From NCBI GenBank assembly GCA_029945945.1, contig JAQSDM010000005.1, positions 744,001 to 808,000 of the forward strand: 64,000 nucleotides of DNA, written 5' to 3'. Position 1 is the first letter of the stretch; the number at the start of each line of letters is the position of its first letter. Below the pieces are notes generated by a model. That model saw only the letters and a list, made by a program, of their open reading frames with translations, did no database searches and was not told the origin of the DNA. This stretch comes from Algoriphagus sp. Lineage in GTDB: Bacteria; Bacteroidota; Bacteroidia; Cytophagales; Cyclobacteriaceae. A program made the translations under genes and the position numbers. Below are positions 33,198 to 42,673 of the stretch, in pieces.

Positions 33198-33551
33198 ATG
33201 GCACTCAAAGTATACGGAATCAAGAATTGTAACACAATGACAAAGGCCTTCGGATTTCTACAGGAAAAGGGAGTAGAATTCGAATTCATCGATTACAAAA
33301 AACAAAAGCCTTCTGAGGCACTTTTGAAAGAATTTTTGACGAAGACAAACTTACCCGCGCTAGTCAATAAGCAGGGAACTACCTATCGAAAAATGACAGA
33401 TCAGCAAAAATCCGATCTGGAAAAGGTTGAGACTGCCCTTCCGATTTTGACAGAAAACTCAAGTATGATCAAACGACCTGTGATCGTCTATCCGGATGGT
33501 TCGATTACCCTGGGTTTTGACCCGAAAGAGATTGAAGAAAAGCTTGTCTAA
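33198..33551 (+). CDS. ArsC/Spx/MgsR-like thioredoxin-fold protein
   Basis: The 117-residue protein has the ArsC-family pattern: KVYGIKNCNTMTKAFGFLQEKGVEFEFIDYKKQKP at the start, LPALVNKQGTTYRKM in the middle and the KRPVIVYPDGSITLGF loop near the end. Cys11 stands alone (CNTMTKA), not as the CxxC of Spx, as in the YffB-like subgroup. True arsenate reductase activity is not implied, and no ars genes are near. Its last four bases overlap the end of the convergent cytochrome-domain gene. Confidence 0.82.
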   Translation: MALKVYGIKNCNTMTKAFGFLQEKGVEFEFIDYKKQKPSEALLKEFLTKTNLPALVNKQGTTYRKMTDQQKSDLEKVETALPILTENSSMIKRPVIVYPDGSITLGFDPKEIEEKLV

Positions 33552-34930
33552 TAGACAATCGTATCTGCCGGGATTTTCGGGAGGGAGTAATTTCCGGTTT
33601 CCAGTTCAAAGCTAAATTTGACGGGGTTTTTACTTTCTCCGGCAGGAGTCTGAAAGGCAAAAACCTTTTGAAGATTTGGATGCTGATTTATTCCGGACAA
33701 GTTTTCAAGGCTAAGTTGGGTCGAATTGAGGTAAAGCATCTTGAGATTTTTGCAATTCGAAAGCGCCTCAAGATTCCTTCCTGAAATTCCGGTTTGATTG
33801 AGCTTGAGGACGGTCAGATTTGGCAAACTTGAGATGCTGTCTAAAATCTCCTCCGTCACCTGAGTTGCGCTCAGATCCAAATAAGCTATTTGATCTTTCA
33901 CCGATTTCAGAAGAATCCAATCACTGTCTGTAAAACCCGGGAAATTGATACAACTTACCTTCAACCACGAGGAACCTTGGAGGACAGTCTCAGAAAAAAA
34001 TCCTGCTGACCTGAGTTTGGAAAGCGTATCCGCTGGTACGGCGGCAACTTCAGTCAAAGGATAAAACGGGATTTCTTCTTTATGGAAAAATGGCTCCAGT
34101 AATTTTTCATCTACACCGGCTTGACCAAGTGTGGTGTTTTGCGAAGCTCCTGCGGCAATCCATGATTTGATGAGTTCAATTTCCTCTTTCGAAGGCTGAC
34201 GTTTTTCCTTGGGTGGCATATGATCCTCATCTTCCAGAGGCAGAATCATTTTTGCAAAAAGTGCGCTCAGTTCAGGATTTCCGGCTTTTAGCACTTCACC
34301 GTTTTCACCACCTTTCAGCAATTCTTCGAAAGTAGTCAGGTTGAATTCTCCCTTCAGATTCCTTGGATTATGACAGCTTTTGCAGTTTTTATTTAAGATC
34401 GGCTGCACGACTTCACCGTAAAACACCAGTTCTTCCCAACCTTGTTCAGGGATTTCCAAGGACTTTTCAGGAGCTGCTTCATATCCAGCAATTGCTTGAA
34501 TTTCCGCAGGTAATACTTCAATCAGGTATTCTTCCCCTCGGGAAATATTTCCTCCCAGATGTCCTGTCACAGTTAAAACTAAAAATAAGGCTAAGACTTG
34601 TAACTTGATATTAGAGGTGAAAATGGTTTCGTCTTTGATTCGGGTGAAAAGGTAGAAGCTACCAATGGATGAAATCACTCCTGCAATCAAATGGTTTTGG
34701 ACAGACTCCCAGGCAAATCCTTCAAATTGATATTGGAAAAAACCACTGATTCCTGCCAAAGTTGCTGAAATGGCACCAAGTAAAAATGCCAGGCGGATAA
34801 CCGGATTGAATCCTGTTGAATTCTTTTTTTGCATAAAGATCAACAGAATACCAAAAATCAGAATCCCGATCGGAAGATGAACAAGTAGCGGGTGAAGCCT
34901 TCCCAGCAATGGCAGGATAAAATCAAGCAT
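33548..34930 (-). CDS. Membrane protein with cytochrome c-like domain and leucine-rich end
   Basis: The N-terminus resembles a DUF2231-type membrane domain (RLHPLLVHLPIGILIFGILL and three further helices to about residue 125). A planctomycete-type cytochrome domain follows with one heme site NCKSCH (183-187) and the distal region HMPPKEKRQPSKEEIELIKSWI. The C-terminal part (about 325-415) has leucine-rich repeat spacing (LTVLKLNQTGISGRNLEALSNCKNLKMLYLNSTQLSLENLSGI). It is third in a minus-strand group with the DUF1553 and DUF1501 genes and probably takes electrons from, or anchors, that system. The exact role is unknown. Confidence 0.82.
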   Translation of the reverse strand: MLDFILPLLGRLHPLLVHLPIGILIFGILLIFMQKKNSTGFNPVIRLAFLLGAISATLAGISGFFQYQFEGFAWESVQNHLIAGVISSIGSFYLFTRIKDETIFTSNIKLQVLALFLVLTVTGHLGGNISRGEEYLIEVLPAEIQAIAGYEAAPEKSLEIPEQGWEELVFYGEVVQPILNKNCKSCHNPRNLKGEFNLTTFEELLKGGENGEVLKAGNPELSALFAKMILPLEDEDHMPPKEKRQPSKEEIELIKSWIAAGASQNTTLGQAGVDEKLLEPFFHKEEIPFYPLTEVAAVPADTLSKLRSAGFFSETVLQGSSWLKVSCINFPGFTDSDWILLKSVKDQIAYLDLSATQVTEEILDSISSLPNLTVLKLNQTGISGRNLEALSNCKNLKMLYLNSTQLSLENLSGINQHPNLQKVFAFQTPAGESKNPVKFSFELETGNYSLPKIPADTIVY

Positions 34931-34990
34931 CAGGAAAGTGGGGATTCAAAAGGGCTCACGATTGATTTTGAATGGGGTTCCATGGGGATT

Positions 34991-36499
34991 TTAAGCTAAA
35001 ATTTTTCGGATCAGTTCTCCTTCCACATCAGTGAGACGGAAAGGCCGACCCTGAAAATCGTACGTGAACTTCTCATGATCAAAGCCCATCAAGTGAAGAA
35101 TGGTCGCATGGATATCATGAACAGAAACCTGGTCTTCGATTCCCTGAAAACCAAAATCATCCGTAGTCCCATGGCTGGCCCCGCGTTTGATTCCGCCTCC
35201 GGCCATCCACATCGTGAATGCATCCACGTGGTGATCCCGCCCGAGAAACCCCATCGTTTTCCCTTCGCGATTTTCCTGCATTGGCGTGCGTCCAAACTCT
35301 CCTCCCCAGACAACGAGCGTCTCTTCAAGCAATCCCCTTTGCTTCAGATCCAGCAATAGCGCACTCATTGGCCGGTCTATTTCTCCACATTTATTTCGCA
35401 GTCCCATATCGATCGAGCCATCGTGATCCGTGCCATGCGTATCCCAACCCCAGTCGTACAGCTGGACAAATCGCACTCCTTTCTCAACAAGCTTTCTTGC
35501 CAGCAGACAGTTATTTGCAAATGATTCGACTCCCGGTTCTGTACCGTAGAGTTCGTGAATATGAGCAGGCTCATCGCTGATATTCATGACTTCCGGCACT
35601 TCAATCTGCATTCGGTAAGCCATTTCATATTGATTGATTCTGGCAAGAATCTCCGGATCTCCATACGTATTGAATTCCTCCTGATTGACAGAATTGATTG
35701 CCTCAATTACGTTTTTCTTCAGGTCCCGGGACATTCCGGAAGGATCTTCCAGATACAAAACCGGATCCCCTTTGGATCGGCATTGGACACCTTGATAGAC
35801 AGAAGGGAGGAATCCACTTCCCCAGACACTTTTTCCGGCATCGGGAGTCTTTCCGCCTGAAGTCAGGACCACAAATCCGGGCAGGTTTTGATTTTCTGTC
35901 CCAAGACCATACGTCACCCAACTTCCCAAACTCGGTCTCCCGAGCCTGGCACTTCCTGTTTGCATTAACAGCTGAGCAGGACCATGGTTGAATTGATCGG
36001 TATGAACGGCTTTCAGGAAAGAAACTTCATCAGCAACTTTGGCAAAATGGGGAAGAAAATCTGAAACCCACGCGCCTGATTCACCATGCTGAGCGAAATT
36101 TGCTTGCGGGCCCAAAAGATTCGGAACACCGCGGATGAAAGCAAACTTTCGACCTGCCAAAAGTGATTCCGGGCAGGGCTGATTATGGTTTTTTACGAGT
36201 TCAGGTTTGTAATCGAACAACTCCAACTGGGACGGGGAACCTGCCATGTGGAGGTAGATGATCGATTTGGCTTTCGAAGCAAATGGCGGAGCAAGCGGAG
36301 AAAGTGGATTTAAATCACGGTTGCTGAGATTTAGGCCCATTGATTTAGCCGGATTGCTGCCCGGATCGCAACTGAAAAGCAAAGGCGCCATCGCCAGCCC
36401 ACCAATCTTTCCGACACAATCCATTAGGAAATGCCTTCTCGTCTGCTTTTGCAGTTTCTGCATTTCGAACTCGAAAACCAGTTTTTCTATACTGCTCAT
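34991..36499 (-). CDS. DUF1501 protein (Tat-exported, sulfatase-like fold)
   Basis: The 502-residue protein has a Tat signal (QTRRHFLMDC, about residues 19-28) and a lipobox-like LLFSC. DUF1501 hallmarks are AKSIIYLHMAGSPSQLELFDYKP, ESGAWVSDFLPHFA, WDTHGTDH and VVWGGEFGRTP, with DHHVDAF and a late DIHATILHLMG. The family is thought to be alkaline-phosphatase-like hydrolases and is nearly always paired with DUF1549/DUF1553 proteins. Here it lies one base after the upstream DUF1553 gene, so they form an operon. The substrate is unknown; roles in polysaccharide breakdown have been suggested for such pairs. Confidence 0.88.
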   Translation of the reverse strand: MSSIEKLVFEFEMQKLQKQTRRHFLMDCVGKIGGLAMAPLLFSCDPGSNPAKSMGLNLSNRDLNPLSPLAPPFASKAKSIIYLHMAGSPSQLELFDYKPELVKNHNQPCPESLLAGRKFAFIRGVPNLLGPQANFAQHGESGAWVSDFLPHFAKVADEVSFLKAVHTDQFNHGPAQLLMQTGSARLGRPSLGSWVTYGLGTENQNLPGFVVLTSGGKTPDAGKSVWGSGFLPSVYQGVQCRSKGDPVLYLEDPSGMSRDLKKNVIEAINSVNQEEFNTYGDPEILARINQYEMAYRMQIEVPEVMNISDEPAHIHELYGTEPGVESFANNCLLARKLVEKGVRFVQLYDWGWDTHGTDHDGSIDMGLRNKCGEIDRPMSALLLDLKQRGLLEETLVVWGGEFGRTPMQENREGKTMGFLGRDHHVDAFTMWMAGGGIKRGASHGTTDDFGFQGIEDQVSVHDIHATILHLMGFDHEKFTYDFQGRPFRLTDVEGELIRKILA

Positions 36500-36500
36500 C

Positions 36501-39239
36501 TTATGGTTTGGTTAGAAATTCATCCAGATTCATCAGGGCATTGGCGACCACAGCCATAGCAGCTTTTTCAGGGCTTGAAGTGTCACCTTCCAAGGTGTAA
36601 AACTTTACCATTTCCTCAGGATGAGACTTGAAATCCAAAACGGCCTGATCGTATAATTTTTTCAGTGCTTTTTGCTTTTCTGATGATATCGGCTGAAGCA
36701 TCAGTTTCTGATAGCCAAAAGCAATTCCTTTTTCAGGGGAATTTGCGGAATGGTCAGTCATTAATTTTCCAAGGTGGGTAGCTGCTTCGATGAAAACCGG
36801 ATCATTGAGCGTGACCAAAGCCTGGAGTGGAGTATTGGTTACAATCCTTCTGCTAAGGCAAACCTCCCTGCTTCCTGCATCAAAAGAAATGAAAGATGGG
36901 TATGGGCTTGTTCGCTTCAGGAAAGTGTAAATACCGCGGCGATATCCATCTTCTCCTTCACTTTCTGTCCAGGATTCCCCATTGTAAACGGTCTGCCAGA
37001 TTCCTTCAGGTTGATGAGGCTTGACTCCGGGCCCATACAGTTTAGGGCTGAGAAGTCCGGAAACCGCTAAAGCCTGATCGCGGATTTGCTCAGCATTCAA
37101 TCGGATTCGAGGACCGCGAGCGTACCATTTGTTTTGTGGATCGGCGGAGAAAAGCTCAGCAGGGGCTGCCGATTTTTGCTTATACGTGGCAGAAGTGACG
37201 ATCTCACGAATCAGAGATTTCATGCTCCAGTCATACGTATTCATCGTTTTCCAGGCCAGATAATCCAGAAGTTCCGGATGGGAAGGCGGATCCGATTGGG
37301 TACCCATGTCTTCCAGCGTGCTGACTAATCCTCTTCCAAAAAGCTGATCCCAAACCCGGTTTACGAGTGTTCGTGAAGTAAGAGGATTGGATTTGTCCGT
37401 GAGCCAATAAGCAAAGCCTAATCTATTTTGGGGCCATTCCGGATTCCATTCATTCAAAGTGACAGGAACTTTTGAGTTCACTTTTTCACCGAGAATAAGC
37501 CAATTCCCGCGCTCAAAAACATGCGTTGACCGGCTCATGTAATTCGGGTTTTCGATCAGGATTGGAAGTTGAGTTCCTTTGAAATTCAGGAGTGCGTTCC
37601 AGGATTTCTGCACTTCTGTAAATCCTGGTTGACCCTTGCCCGGCAAAGTCGGCACGAATGCAAACCAGACGATCGTGGAGGTATTTTGCTGAGGTTTTGC
37701 ATTTGGATTTTGAACCTCCAGGTACAAATCAACTTTTCCTGTAATCGGTTTAAATGGTACTTCCTTGACGATTTCACCTTCCGTTTTATTCAACGTGAAA
37801 GCTGCCATGATTTCACCCGACGGACCGCCGTTTCTGATCGTCATCTTGCTTCCATCGATCCCGGACCAGTAATCGATCAGAAGTTGATCAGAGCCTTGGG
37901 TATTTACATTTCGCAGATAAGCGGATCCTCCCGGCCACATTCCCAGCCATTTGGTATCAATCAGTTCTGCTTTATCGAAGTCTTCAGAAAGATGCGCGTG
38001 ATATTTGGGTTCGCGGAAACTGAGGAAATCAGCTCGCTGATCAGCTTTTTGGGCGCCCTCTTTTTCTTTTACCCAAGTCAGAATAGCAGCGACTTGTCCA
38101 TTTTCCTCTTCGGAATAGAACCTGAGTTTTGGTTCCTCGTTATGCGTGTCTTCGTCTCGGGTATTATTGAAAAAAGCAGCTGATTGGTAGAATTCTTCGT
38201 GGCGAATCGGGTCGTATGGATGGCTATGGCATTGCACGCAGGCCATGGTTGTGCTTTGCCAAACTTCGTAAGTCGTATTCACCCGGTCCAGCACCGCAGC
38301 AACCCGAAACTCCTCATCCTGCGTTCCACCTTCATCATTGTTCATCGTATTTCGGTGAAAAGCTGTGGCAATCATCTGATCCTGTGTAGGATTTGGCAAT
38401 AGGTCACCTGCGAGTTGCTCGATCGTAAACTCATCGAAAGGCTTGTCTTCATTGAAAGCCCGAATCACCCAATCCCGAAAAGGCCACATCGTCCTCGATA
38501 CGTCACGCTCGTAGCCTTTGGTGTCCGCATATCGCGCGAGATCCAGCCACCAGGTTGCCCATTTTTCACCATAAGCTGGTGAAGCGAGTAATTGATCGAC
38601 CGCTTGCTCATAACTGAATTTGCCAGATTGGTAGTCTTTGATGAGATCTTCTGAAGGAGGCAAGCCGGTAATATCCAATGCCGCTCTTCGAAGTAGTTTC
38701 ATTTTTTCTTCTTCAGCCGATGGGGAAAGATTTAATTCCTGAAGCTTTTCCCCAACAAAAAAATCAATCCCTGAATTGGAAGATTCGCTGTCAGAGGAAC
38801 CAATACCAGCTGAGAGTTTTGTTTGGATTTCAGGTTCTTTGACAGGTTCGTATGCCCAGTGTTTTCCCCATTTGGCACCTTGCCTGATCCAGGTTTTCAG
38901 CAAATCAATTTCATCTTCCGAAAGAGGAGTGCGCTGATAAGGCATTCGAAGTTCCGGATCAGATTGAGTTAATCTTTTGATCAATTCACTTCCATTTGGA
39001 TCGCCGGGAATGATCGCAGCATGTCCGGACTCAGTGATTGCAAAGGCTTCTTCTTCGAAAAGAACGCTGAATCCGCCATTCTTTTTCACTCCCCCATGGC
39101 AGGAGATGCAATGCTTATTGAGGATGGGTTTAATTTGGCTACTGAAGTCCACTTGCTTCTCTTCTCCAAAAACCAGGAAACCAATAATGGCGAACGCCAG
39201 AGCAATTGAAAGAAAGAAAGCAATGCGATACCTATTCAT
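36501..39239 (-). CDS. DUF1549/DUF1553 protein with cytochrome domain
   Basis: This 912-residue protein has an N-terminal membrane anchor (about 6-25), a planctomycete-type cytochrome domain with heme motif HCISCH (44-48) and distal MPYQRTPLSEDEIDLLKTWI, and then DUF1549 (DFFVGEKLQELNLSPSAEEEKMKLLRRAALDITGLPPS..., ARYADTKGYERD). A second CVQCHSHPYDPI heme-like motif, a central beta-rich insert resembling a carbohydrate-binding module (about 420-530), and DUF1553 (PLTSRTLVNRVWDQLFGRGLV..., RRIVTNTPLQALVTLNDP) follow. The family is typical of Planctomycetes. It is the first gene of the three-gene module. The biochemical role is not established. Confidence 0.9.
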   Translation of the reverse strand: MNRYRIAFFLSIALAFAIIGFLVFGEEKQVDFSSQIKPILNKHCISCHGGVKKNGGFSVLFEEEAFAITESGHAAIIPGDPNGSELIKRLTQSDPELRMPYQRTPLSEDEIDLLKTWIRQGAKWGKHWAYEPVKEPEIQTKLSAGIGSSDSESSNSGIDFFVGEKLQELNLSPSAEEEKMKLLRRAALDITGLPPSEDLIKDYQSGKFSYEQAVDQLLASPAYGEKWATWWLDLARYADTKGYERDVSRTMWPFRDWVIRAFNEDKPFDEFTIEQLAGDLLPNPTQDQMIATAFHRNTMNNDEGGTQDEEFRVAAVLDRVNTTYEVWQSTTMACVQCHSHPYDPIRHEEFYQSAAFFNNTRDEDTHNEEPKLRFYSEEENGQVAAILTWVKEKEGAQKADQRADFLSFREPKYHAHLSEDFDKAELIDTKWLGMWPGGSAYLRNVNTQGSDQLLIDYWSGIDGSKMTIRNGGPSGEIMAAFTLNKTEGEIVKEVPFKPITGKVDLYLEVQNPNAKPQQNTSTIVWFAFVPTLPGKGQPGFTEVQKSWNALLNFKGTQLPILIENPNYMSRSTHVFERGNWLILGEKVNSKVPVTLNEWNPEWPQNRLGFAYWLTDKSNPLTSRTLVNRVWDQLFGRGLVSTLEDMGTQSDPPSHPELLDYLAWKTMNTYDWSMKSLIREIVTSATYKQKSAAPAELFSADPQNKWYARGPRIRLNAEQIRDQALAVSGLLSPKLYGPGVKPHQPEGIWQTVYNGESWTESEGEDGYRRGIYTFLKRTSPYPSFISFDAGSREVCLSRRIVTNTPLQALVTLNDPVFIEAATHLGKLMTDHSANSPEKGIAFGYQKLMLQPISSEKQKALKKLYDQAVLDFKSHPEEMVKFYTLEGDTSSPEKAAMAVVANALMNLDEFLTKP

Positions 39240-39320
39240 AGCGAAATGACTGATGGGAAAATAGCCAATTTCAGAATACTATGGAAGTCAGAATAGGAGG
39301 AAGGCGAATAATAAAAGGAT

Positions 39321-39357
39321 AAAAAAAAGCTCCGACTGGATTATTGCAGTCAGAGCT
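39321..39357 (-). terminator. Rho-independent terminator of the epimerase gene
   Basis: An 11-bp stem with one G-T wobble (39328-39338 with 39347-39357, 8-base loop) leads into a run of eight T on the minus strand. It lies just after the stop at 39366. Confidence 0.85.
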
Positions 39358-39365
39358 ATCGATTA

Positions 39366-40322
39366 TTATTTTTTTGAAGGGTAAAAATCGGGGAGGTTCT
39401 TGAGAATATCTGCAGTCATTCGATCGAGATCATAGTCTGGTTTCCAGCCCCAATCAGCTCGCGCACAACTATCATCGATGCTATCCGGCCAGCTGTCGGC
39501 AATTGCCTGACGGAAATCCGGATTGTATTCAATCTTGAAGTCTGGAATATGTTTGAGGATGCTTTGATAGATTTCTTTTGGGGAAAAACTCATCGCTGAA
39601 AGATTGTAACTGGAGCGGATCTTTACGCTTTCCCTCGGAGCACTCATCAGATCGAGGGTGGACTTGATCGCATCCGGCATGTACATCATCGGCAAGTAGC
39701 TGTCTTCTCTCAGGAAGCAATTGAATTTCTCACCGGCCAAAGCCTTGTGATAAATGTCCACCGCATAATCAGTCGTTCCTCCGCCAGGTAAAGATTTATA
39801 CCCGATCAGACCCGGATAGCGAAGGCTTCGCACATCGACATTATATTTTTGAAAGTAGTATTCGCACCATCTTTCTCCGGCTTGTTTGGAGATTCCGTAG
39901 ATCGTGTTTGGTTCTTTTACGCAGTATTGTGGGGTATTTACTTTGGGAGTATTGGGTCCAAAAACTGCAATGGATGATGGCCAATAGACTTTGTCAAGTT
40001 TGAATTCTTTTGCCAGCTCCAGCACATGAAGCAGACTTTCCATATTCAGATGCCATGCAAAAAGTGGGTTTTTTTCTCCAGTTGCGGAGAGAACAGCTGC
40101 CAGATGGTAGATTTGACTTACTTTTTCCTCTTTGACCAAGTCTCTCAGCGCTTCTTTGTTCATCACATCGAGGACCTCAAAGCGGCAATAGCCAAACTTA
40201 ACTCTTGCCACTTCCTGCAGGTCGGTTGCGATGACATTTTCTCCTCCAAAGAGGTCGCTCAAAGATTTGGTAAGTTCGGAACCCAGCTGTCCGGCTGCTC
40301 CGATTACGAGGATTTTTTCCAT
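39366..40322 (-). CDS. NAD-dependent epimerase/dehydratase-type L-threonine 3-dehydrogenase
   Basis: The ATG at 40320-40322 gives MEKILVIGAAGQLGSEL, with the Rossmann GxxGxxG at once; an ATG five codons upstream is possible. The SDR active site is YGISKQAGE (Tyr and Lys). YHLAAVLSATGEKNP, WPSSIAVFGPNTP and LRYPGLIGYKSLPGGGTTDYAVDIYHKAL are typical of the SDR-type threonine dehydrogenase group. It would oxidise threonine to 2-amino-3-ketobutyrate. The divergent neighbour is kbl, whose product cleaves that compound to glycine and acetyl-CoA, so the pair makes a full pathway. This context raises the confidence of the name. Confidence 0.85.
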   Translation of the reverse strand: MEKILVIGAAGQLGSELTKSLSDLFGGENVIATDLQEVARVKFGYCRFEVLDVMNKEALRDLVKEEKVSQIYHLAAVLSATGEKNPLFAWHLNMESLLHVLELAKEFKLDKVYWPSSIAVFGPNTPKVNTPQYCVKEPNTIYGISKQAGERWCEYYFQKYNVDVRSLRYPGLIGYKSLPGGGTTDYAVDIYHKALAGEKFNCFLREDSYLPMMYMPDAIKSTLDLMSAPRESVKIRSSYNLSAMSFSPKEIYQSILKHIPDFKIEYNPDFRQAIADSWPDSIDDSCARADWGWKPDYDLDRMTADILKNLPDFYPSKK

Positions 40323-40476
40323 GCTTATGTCATTCAAAAAAGCCCCAAATCAGGCAGGGGTTTTTGTTTATATTTGGGTTTGGTTCCGCAAAAGTAGCAA
40401 AAATCAACTACCCGAAAGGGATTTTTGATTAGCGGAACAGACTAAATAAGACCTTTAATATTTGACCAAAAATCCC

Positions 40477-41673
40477 ATGTACGATCAGTTTAAACCCAAG
40501 TTGCAACAAGAGCTTAAATCCATCGAAGAAGCCGGACTTTTCAAGCGTGAGCGAATCATCACTTCTCCTCAATCGGCTGAAATCACCATTGCCGGAGGCC
40601 AAAAAGTATTGAACTTTTGCGCCAATAATTACCTCGGTCTGTCCTCGCATCCGCGTGTTTTGGAAGCTGCAAAAGCAGCGATTGACTCACATGGGTTTGG
40701 AATGTCCTCCGTGAGATTTATCTGCGGTACTCAGGATATTCACAAAACACTTGAGCGAAAGATTTCTGAATTTCTCGGGACGGAAGACACCATCTTATAT
40801 GCAGCAGCTTTCGATGCGAATGGTGGTGTATTTGAACCGCTGTTTGGTGCTGAAGATGCGATCATCTCGGATGCGTTGAATCATGCTTCGATTATTGATG
40901 GAGTTCGTCTTTGCAAGTCAATGCGCTTCCGCTATGAGCATAACAACATGGAAGATCTGGAAGCTCAGCTCAAAGATGCGATTGCAAAAGGAGCCCAGCA
41001 AAAGATCATTGTAACCGATGGGGTTTTCTCAATGGACGGGACGATTGCTCAATTGGATAAGATCGTAGAACTCGCTGAGAAATACGAAGCCTTGATCATG
41101 TCGGACGAATGCCACTCTACGGGATTTATGGGAAAAACCGGTCGTGGTGTTCATGAGCACAGAGGTGTGATGGGGAAAATTGACATCATCACCGGTACGC
41201 TGGGGAAAGCTCTGGGTGGAGCTTCCGGAGGATTTACTTCGGGTAAAAAAGAAATCATCGAATTGCTCCGTCAGCGGTCAAGACCATATTTGTTCTCCAA
41301 TACTTTAGCTCCATCCATCACAGGTGCTTCGATTGAGGTTTTTGATTTGCTTTCTGAGACTACAGAGCTGAGAGATATTCTCGAAGAGAACACTAAATAT
41401 TTCCGTGCTAAGATGACTGAAGCTGGTTTTGATATGAAGCCGGGAGAGCATCCGATTGTTCCGGTCATGCTTTATGATGCAGTGCTTTCGCAAAAGATGT
41501 CGGAAAAGTTACTTGAAAAAGGAATCTATGTAATCGGATTCTACTATCCTGTAGTACCAAAAGGACAGGCAAGAATTCGGGTTCAGATCTCTGCAGGACA
41601 CACACGTGCCCATTTGGACACAGCAATTGCTGCGTTTATTGAAGTAGGGAGGGAACTTGGCGTGATAAAATAA
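40477..41673 (+). CDS. kbl: Glycine C-acetyltransferase (2-amino-3-ketobutyrate CoA ligase)
   Basis: The PLP enzyme of the alpha-oxoamine synthase family shows [79 protein letters not shown] and the PLP lysine in [13 protein letters not shown] (Lys244 in this numbering, the same number as in the E. coli enzyme). I start at the ATG at 40477; an in-frame TTG at 40462 would add five residues. It makes or cleaves 2-amino-3-ketobutyrate and is divergent from the threonine dehydrogenase gene, with 154 bases between. A terminator follows. Confidence 0.95.
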   Translation: MYDQFKPKLQQELKSIEEAGLFKRERIITSPQSAEITIAGGQKVLNFCANNYLGLSSHPRVLEAAKAAIDSHGFGMSSVRFICGTQDIHKTLERKISEFLGTEDTILYAAAFDANGGVFEPLFGAEDAIISDALNHASIIDGVRLCKSMRFRYEHNNMEDLEAQLKDAIAKGAQQKIIVTDGVFSMDGTIAQLDKIVELAEKYEALIMSDECHSTGFMGKTGRGVHEHRGVMGKIDIITGTLGKALGGASGGFTSGKKEIIELLRQRSRPYLFSNTLAPSITGASIEVFDLLSETTELRDILEENTKYFRAKMTEAGFDMKPGEHPIVPVMLYDAVLSQKMSEKLLEKGIYVIGFYYPVVPKGQARIRVQISAGHTRAHLDTAIAAFIEVGRELGVIK

Positions 41674-41708
41674 TCGATAGCGGTTAGACCAAATTCGATT
41701 GAAAAAGT

Positions 41709-41741
41709 AAAACCGGCAGGGGAAACCTTGCCGGTTTTTTT
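41709..41741 (+). terminator. Rho-independent terminator after kbl
   Basis: A 12-bp stem with one wobble (AAACCGGCAGGG with CCTTGCCGGTTT, 4-base loop) is followed by a T-run. Confidence 0.88.
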
Positions 41742-41797
41742 GATCAAAAATGATTGAAATTCTTTTCTGAAAAGATTGACTGCTGTATCCAGATTGA

Positions 41798-42673
41798 TTA
41801 AGTCCTACTAGTCATTGCCAGTTTGCGTTTCTTTTTGGTTTCGTATGCTTCAATATCTTCAAACCTGCTGTCTACATCTTCATTGTTCAGGTAGTCATTG
41901 ATGGTTTCTCTAACTTCCTGAAATGACATGTTATGCAGAATTTTGCCATTTTTCGCCATGGAAATCTGCCCGGTTTCTTCGGATACGATTAAAATTAAAG
42001 CATCTGTCGCTTCCGACATACCTATTCCTGCTCGATGTCTAAGTCCAAATTGTGCCGGAACTTCCCGCTCTGTCACCGGAAGGATACAACGTGCTGCTTT
42101 GATTCGGCCTTTATGAATGATCACCGCTCCATCATGAAGCGGGCTGTATTTATTGAAAATTGAAATCAGTAATCGCTTTGAGAGTTCGGCATCAAGGAGA
42201 TCTCCACTTTCAGCATAGAACTTTAATCCGGTGCTGCTGGAAATTACTATTAAAGCACCGGTATTGCTTCCTGCAAGGGTTTTAGAGGCGTCAATAATCG
42301 GACTGATGTTGAACGCTGAATTTTCTTTTTTTCTCCAGAAGAATAAGAAATCCTTCCAGGCATTGTCATCAGATAAGAAAGACGACCTGCCTATCAGGAG
42401 TAGAAACTTTCTGATCTCAGGCGCAAAAATGATGATCGCTGCTATGACCCCAACACCCATAAATTGACCTAAAATTGCTGAAAGAAGCTCCATTCGAAGC
42501 GCTCTCACCAATAAATAGATCAGGTAAATGGAGAGGAATCCAAGAAAAATTTTGATCGCGACACTTCCTTTAAGCAGCTTATACACTTGATACAATAGGG
42601 CCGCCACCAACGCAATATCGATCATATTGACGATGGAGATGTCTAAAAAACCTATTTTAAAGAGTAAGCTCAA
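41798..42673 (-). CDS. cdaA: Diadenylate cyclase
   Basis: CdaA joins two ATP into the second messenger c-di-AMP. Three membrane helices (about residues 13-90) precede the DAC domain, which shows TGALIVISSSTGLKFYAESG, the catalytic LHDGAVII (DGA at 181-183) and LRHRAGIGMSE (RHR at 212-214). The start is a TTG at 42671-42673 overlapping the TGA of folP; the ATG at residue 17 would cut the first helix. The folP-cdaA coupling seen here recurs, to my knowledge, in Bacteroidota. No cdaR-like YbbR gene is next to it. Confidence 0.93.
   Translation of the reverse strand: MSLLFKIGFLDISIVNMIDIALVAALLYQVYKLLKGSVAIKIFLGFLSIYLIYLLVRALRMELLSAILGQFMGVGVIAAIIIFAPEIRKFLLLIGRSSFLSDDNAWKDFLFFWRKKENSAFNISPIIDASKTLAGSNTGALIVISSSTGLKFYAESGDLLDAELSKRLLISIFNKYSPLHDGAVIIHKGRIKAARCILPVTEREVPAQFGLRHRAGIGMSEATDALILIVSEETGQISMAKNGKILHNMSFQEVRETINDYLNNEDVDSRFEDIEAYETKKKRKLAMTSRT

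Noticed and set aside
33198-33551. Arsenate reductase and arsenic resistance locus
   Set aside because: The protein has only the ArsC fold with a single Cys, and no arsB, arsR or other ars gene is beside it.
37569-38183. 204-codon plus-strand frame inside the DUF1553 gene
   Set aside because: It is a shadow of an intact 912-residue protein with clear domains.
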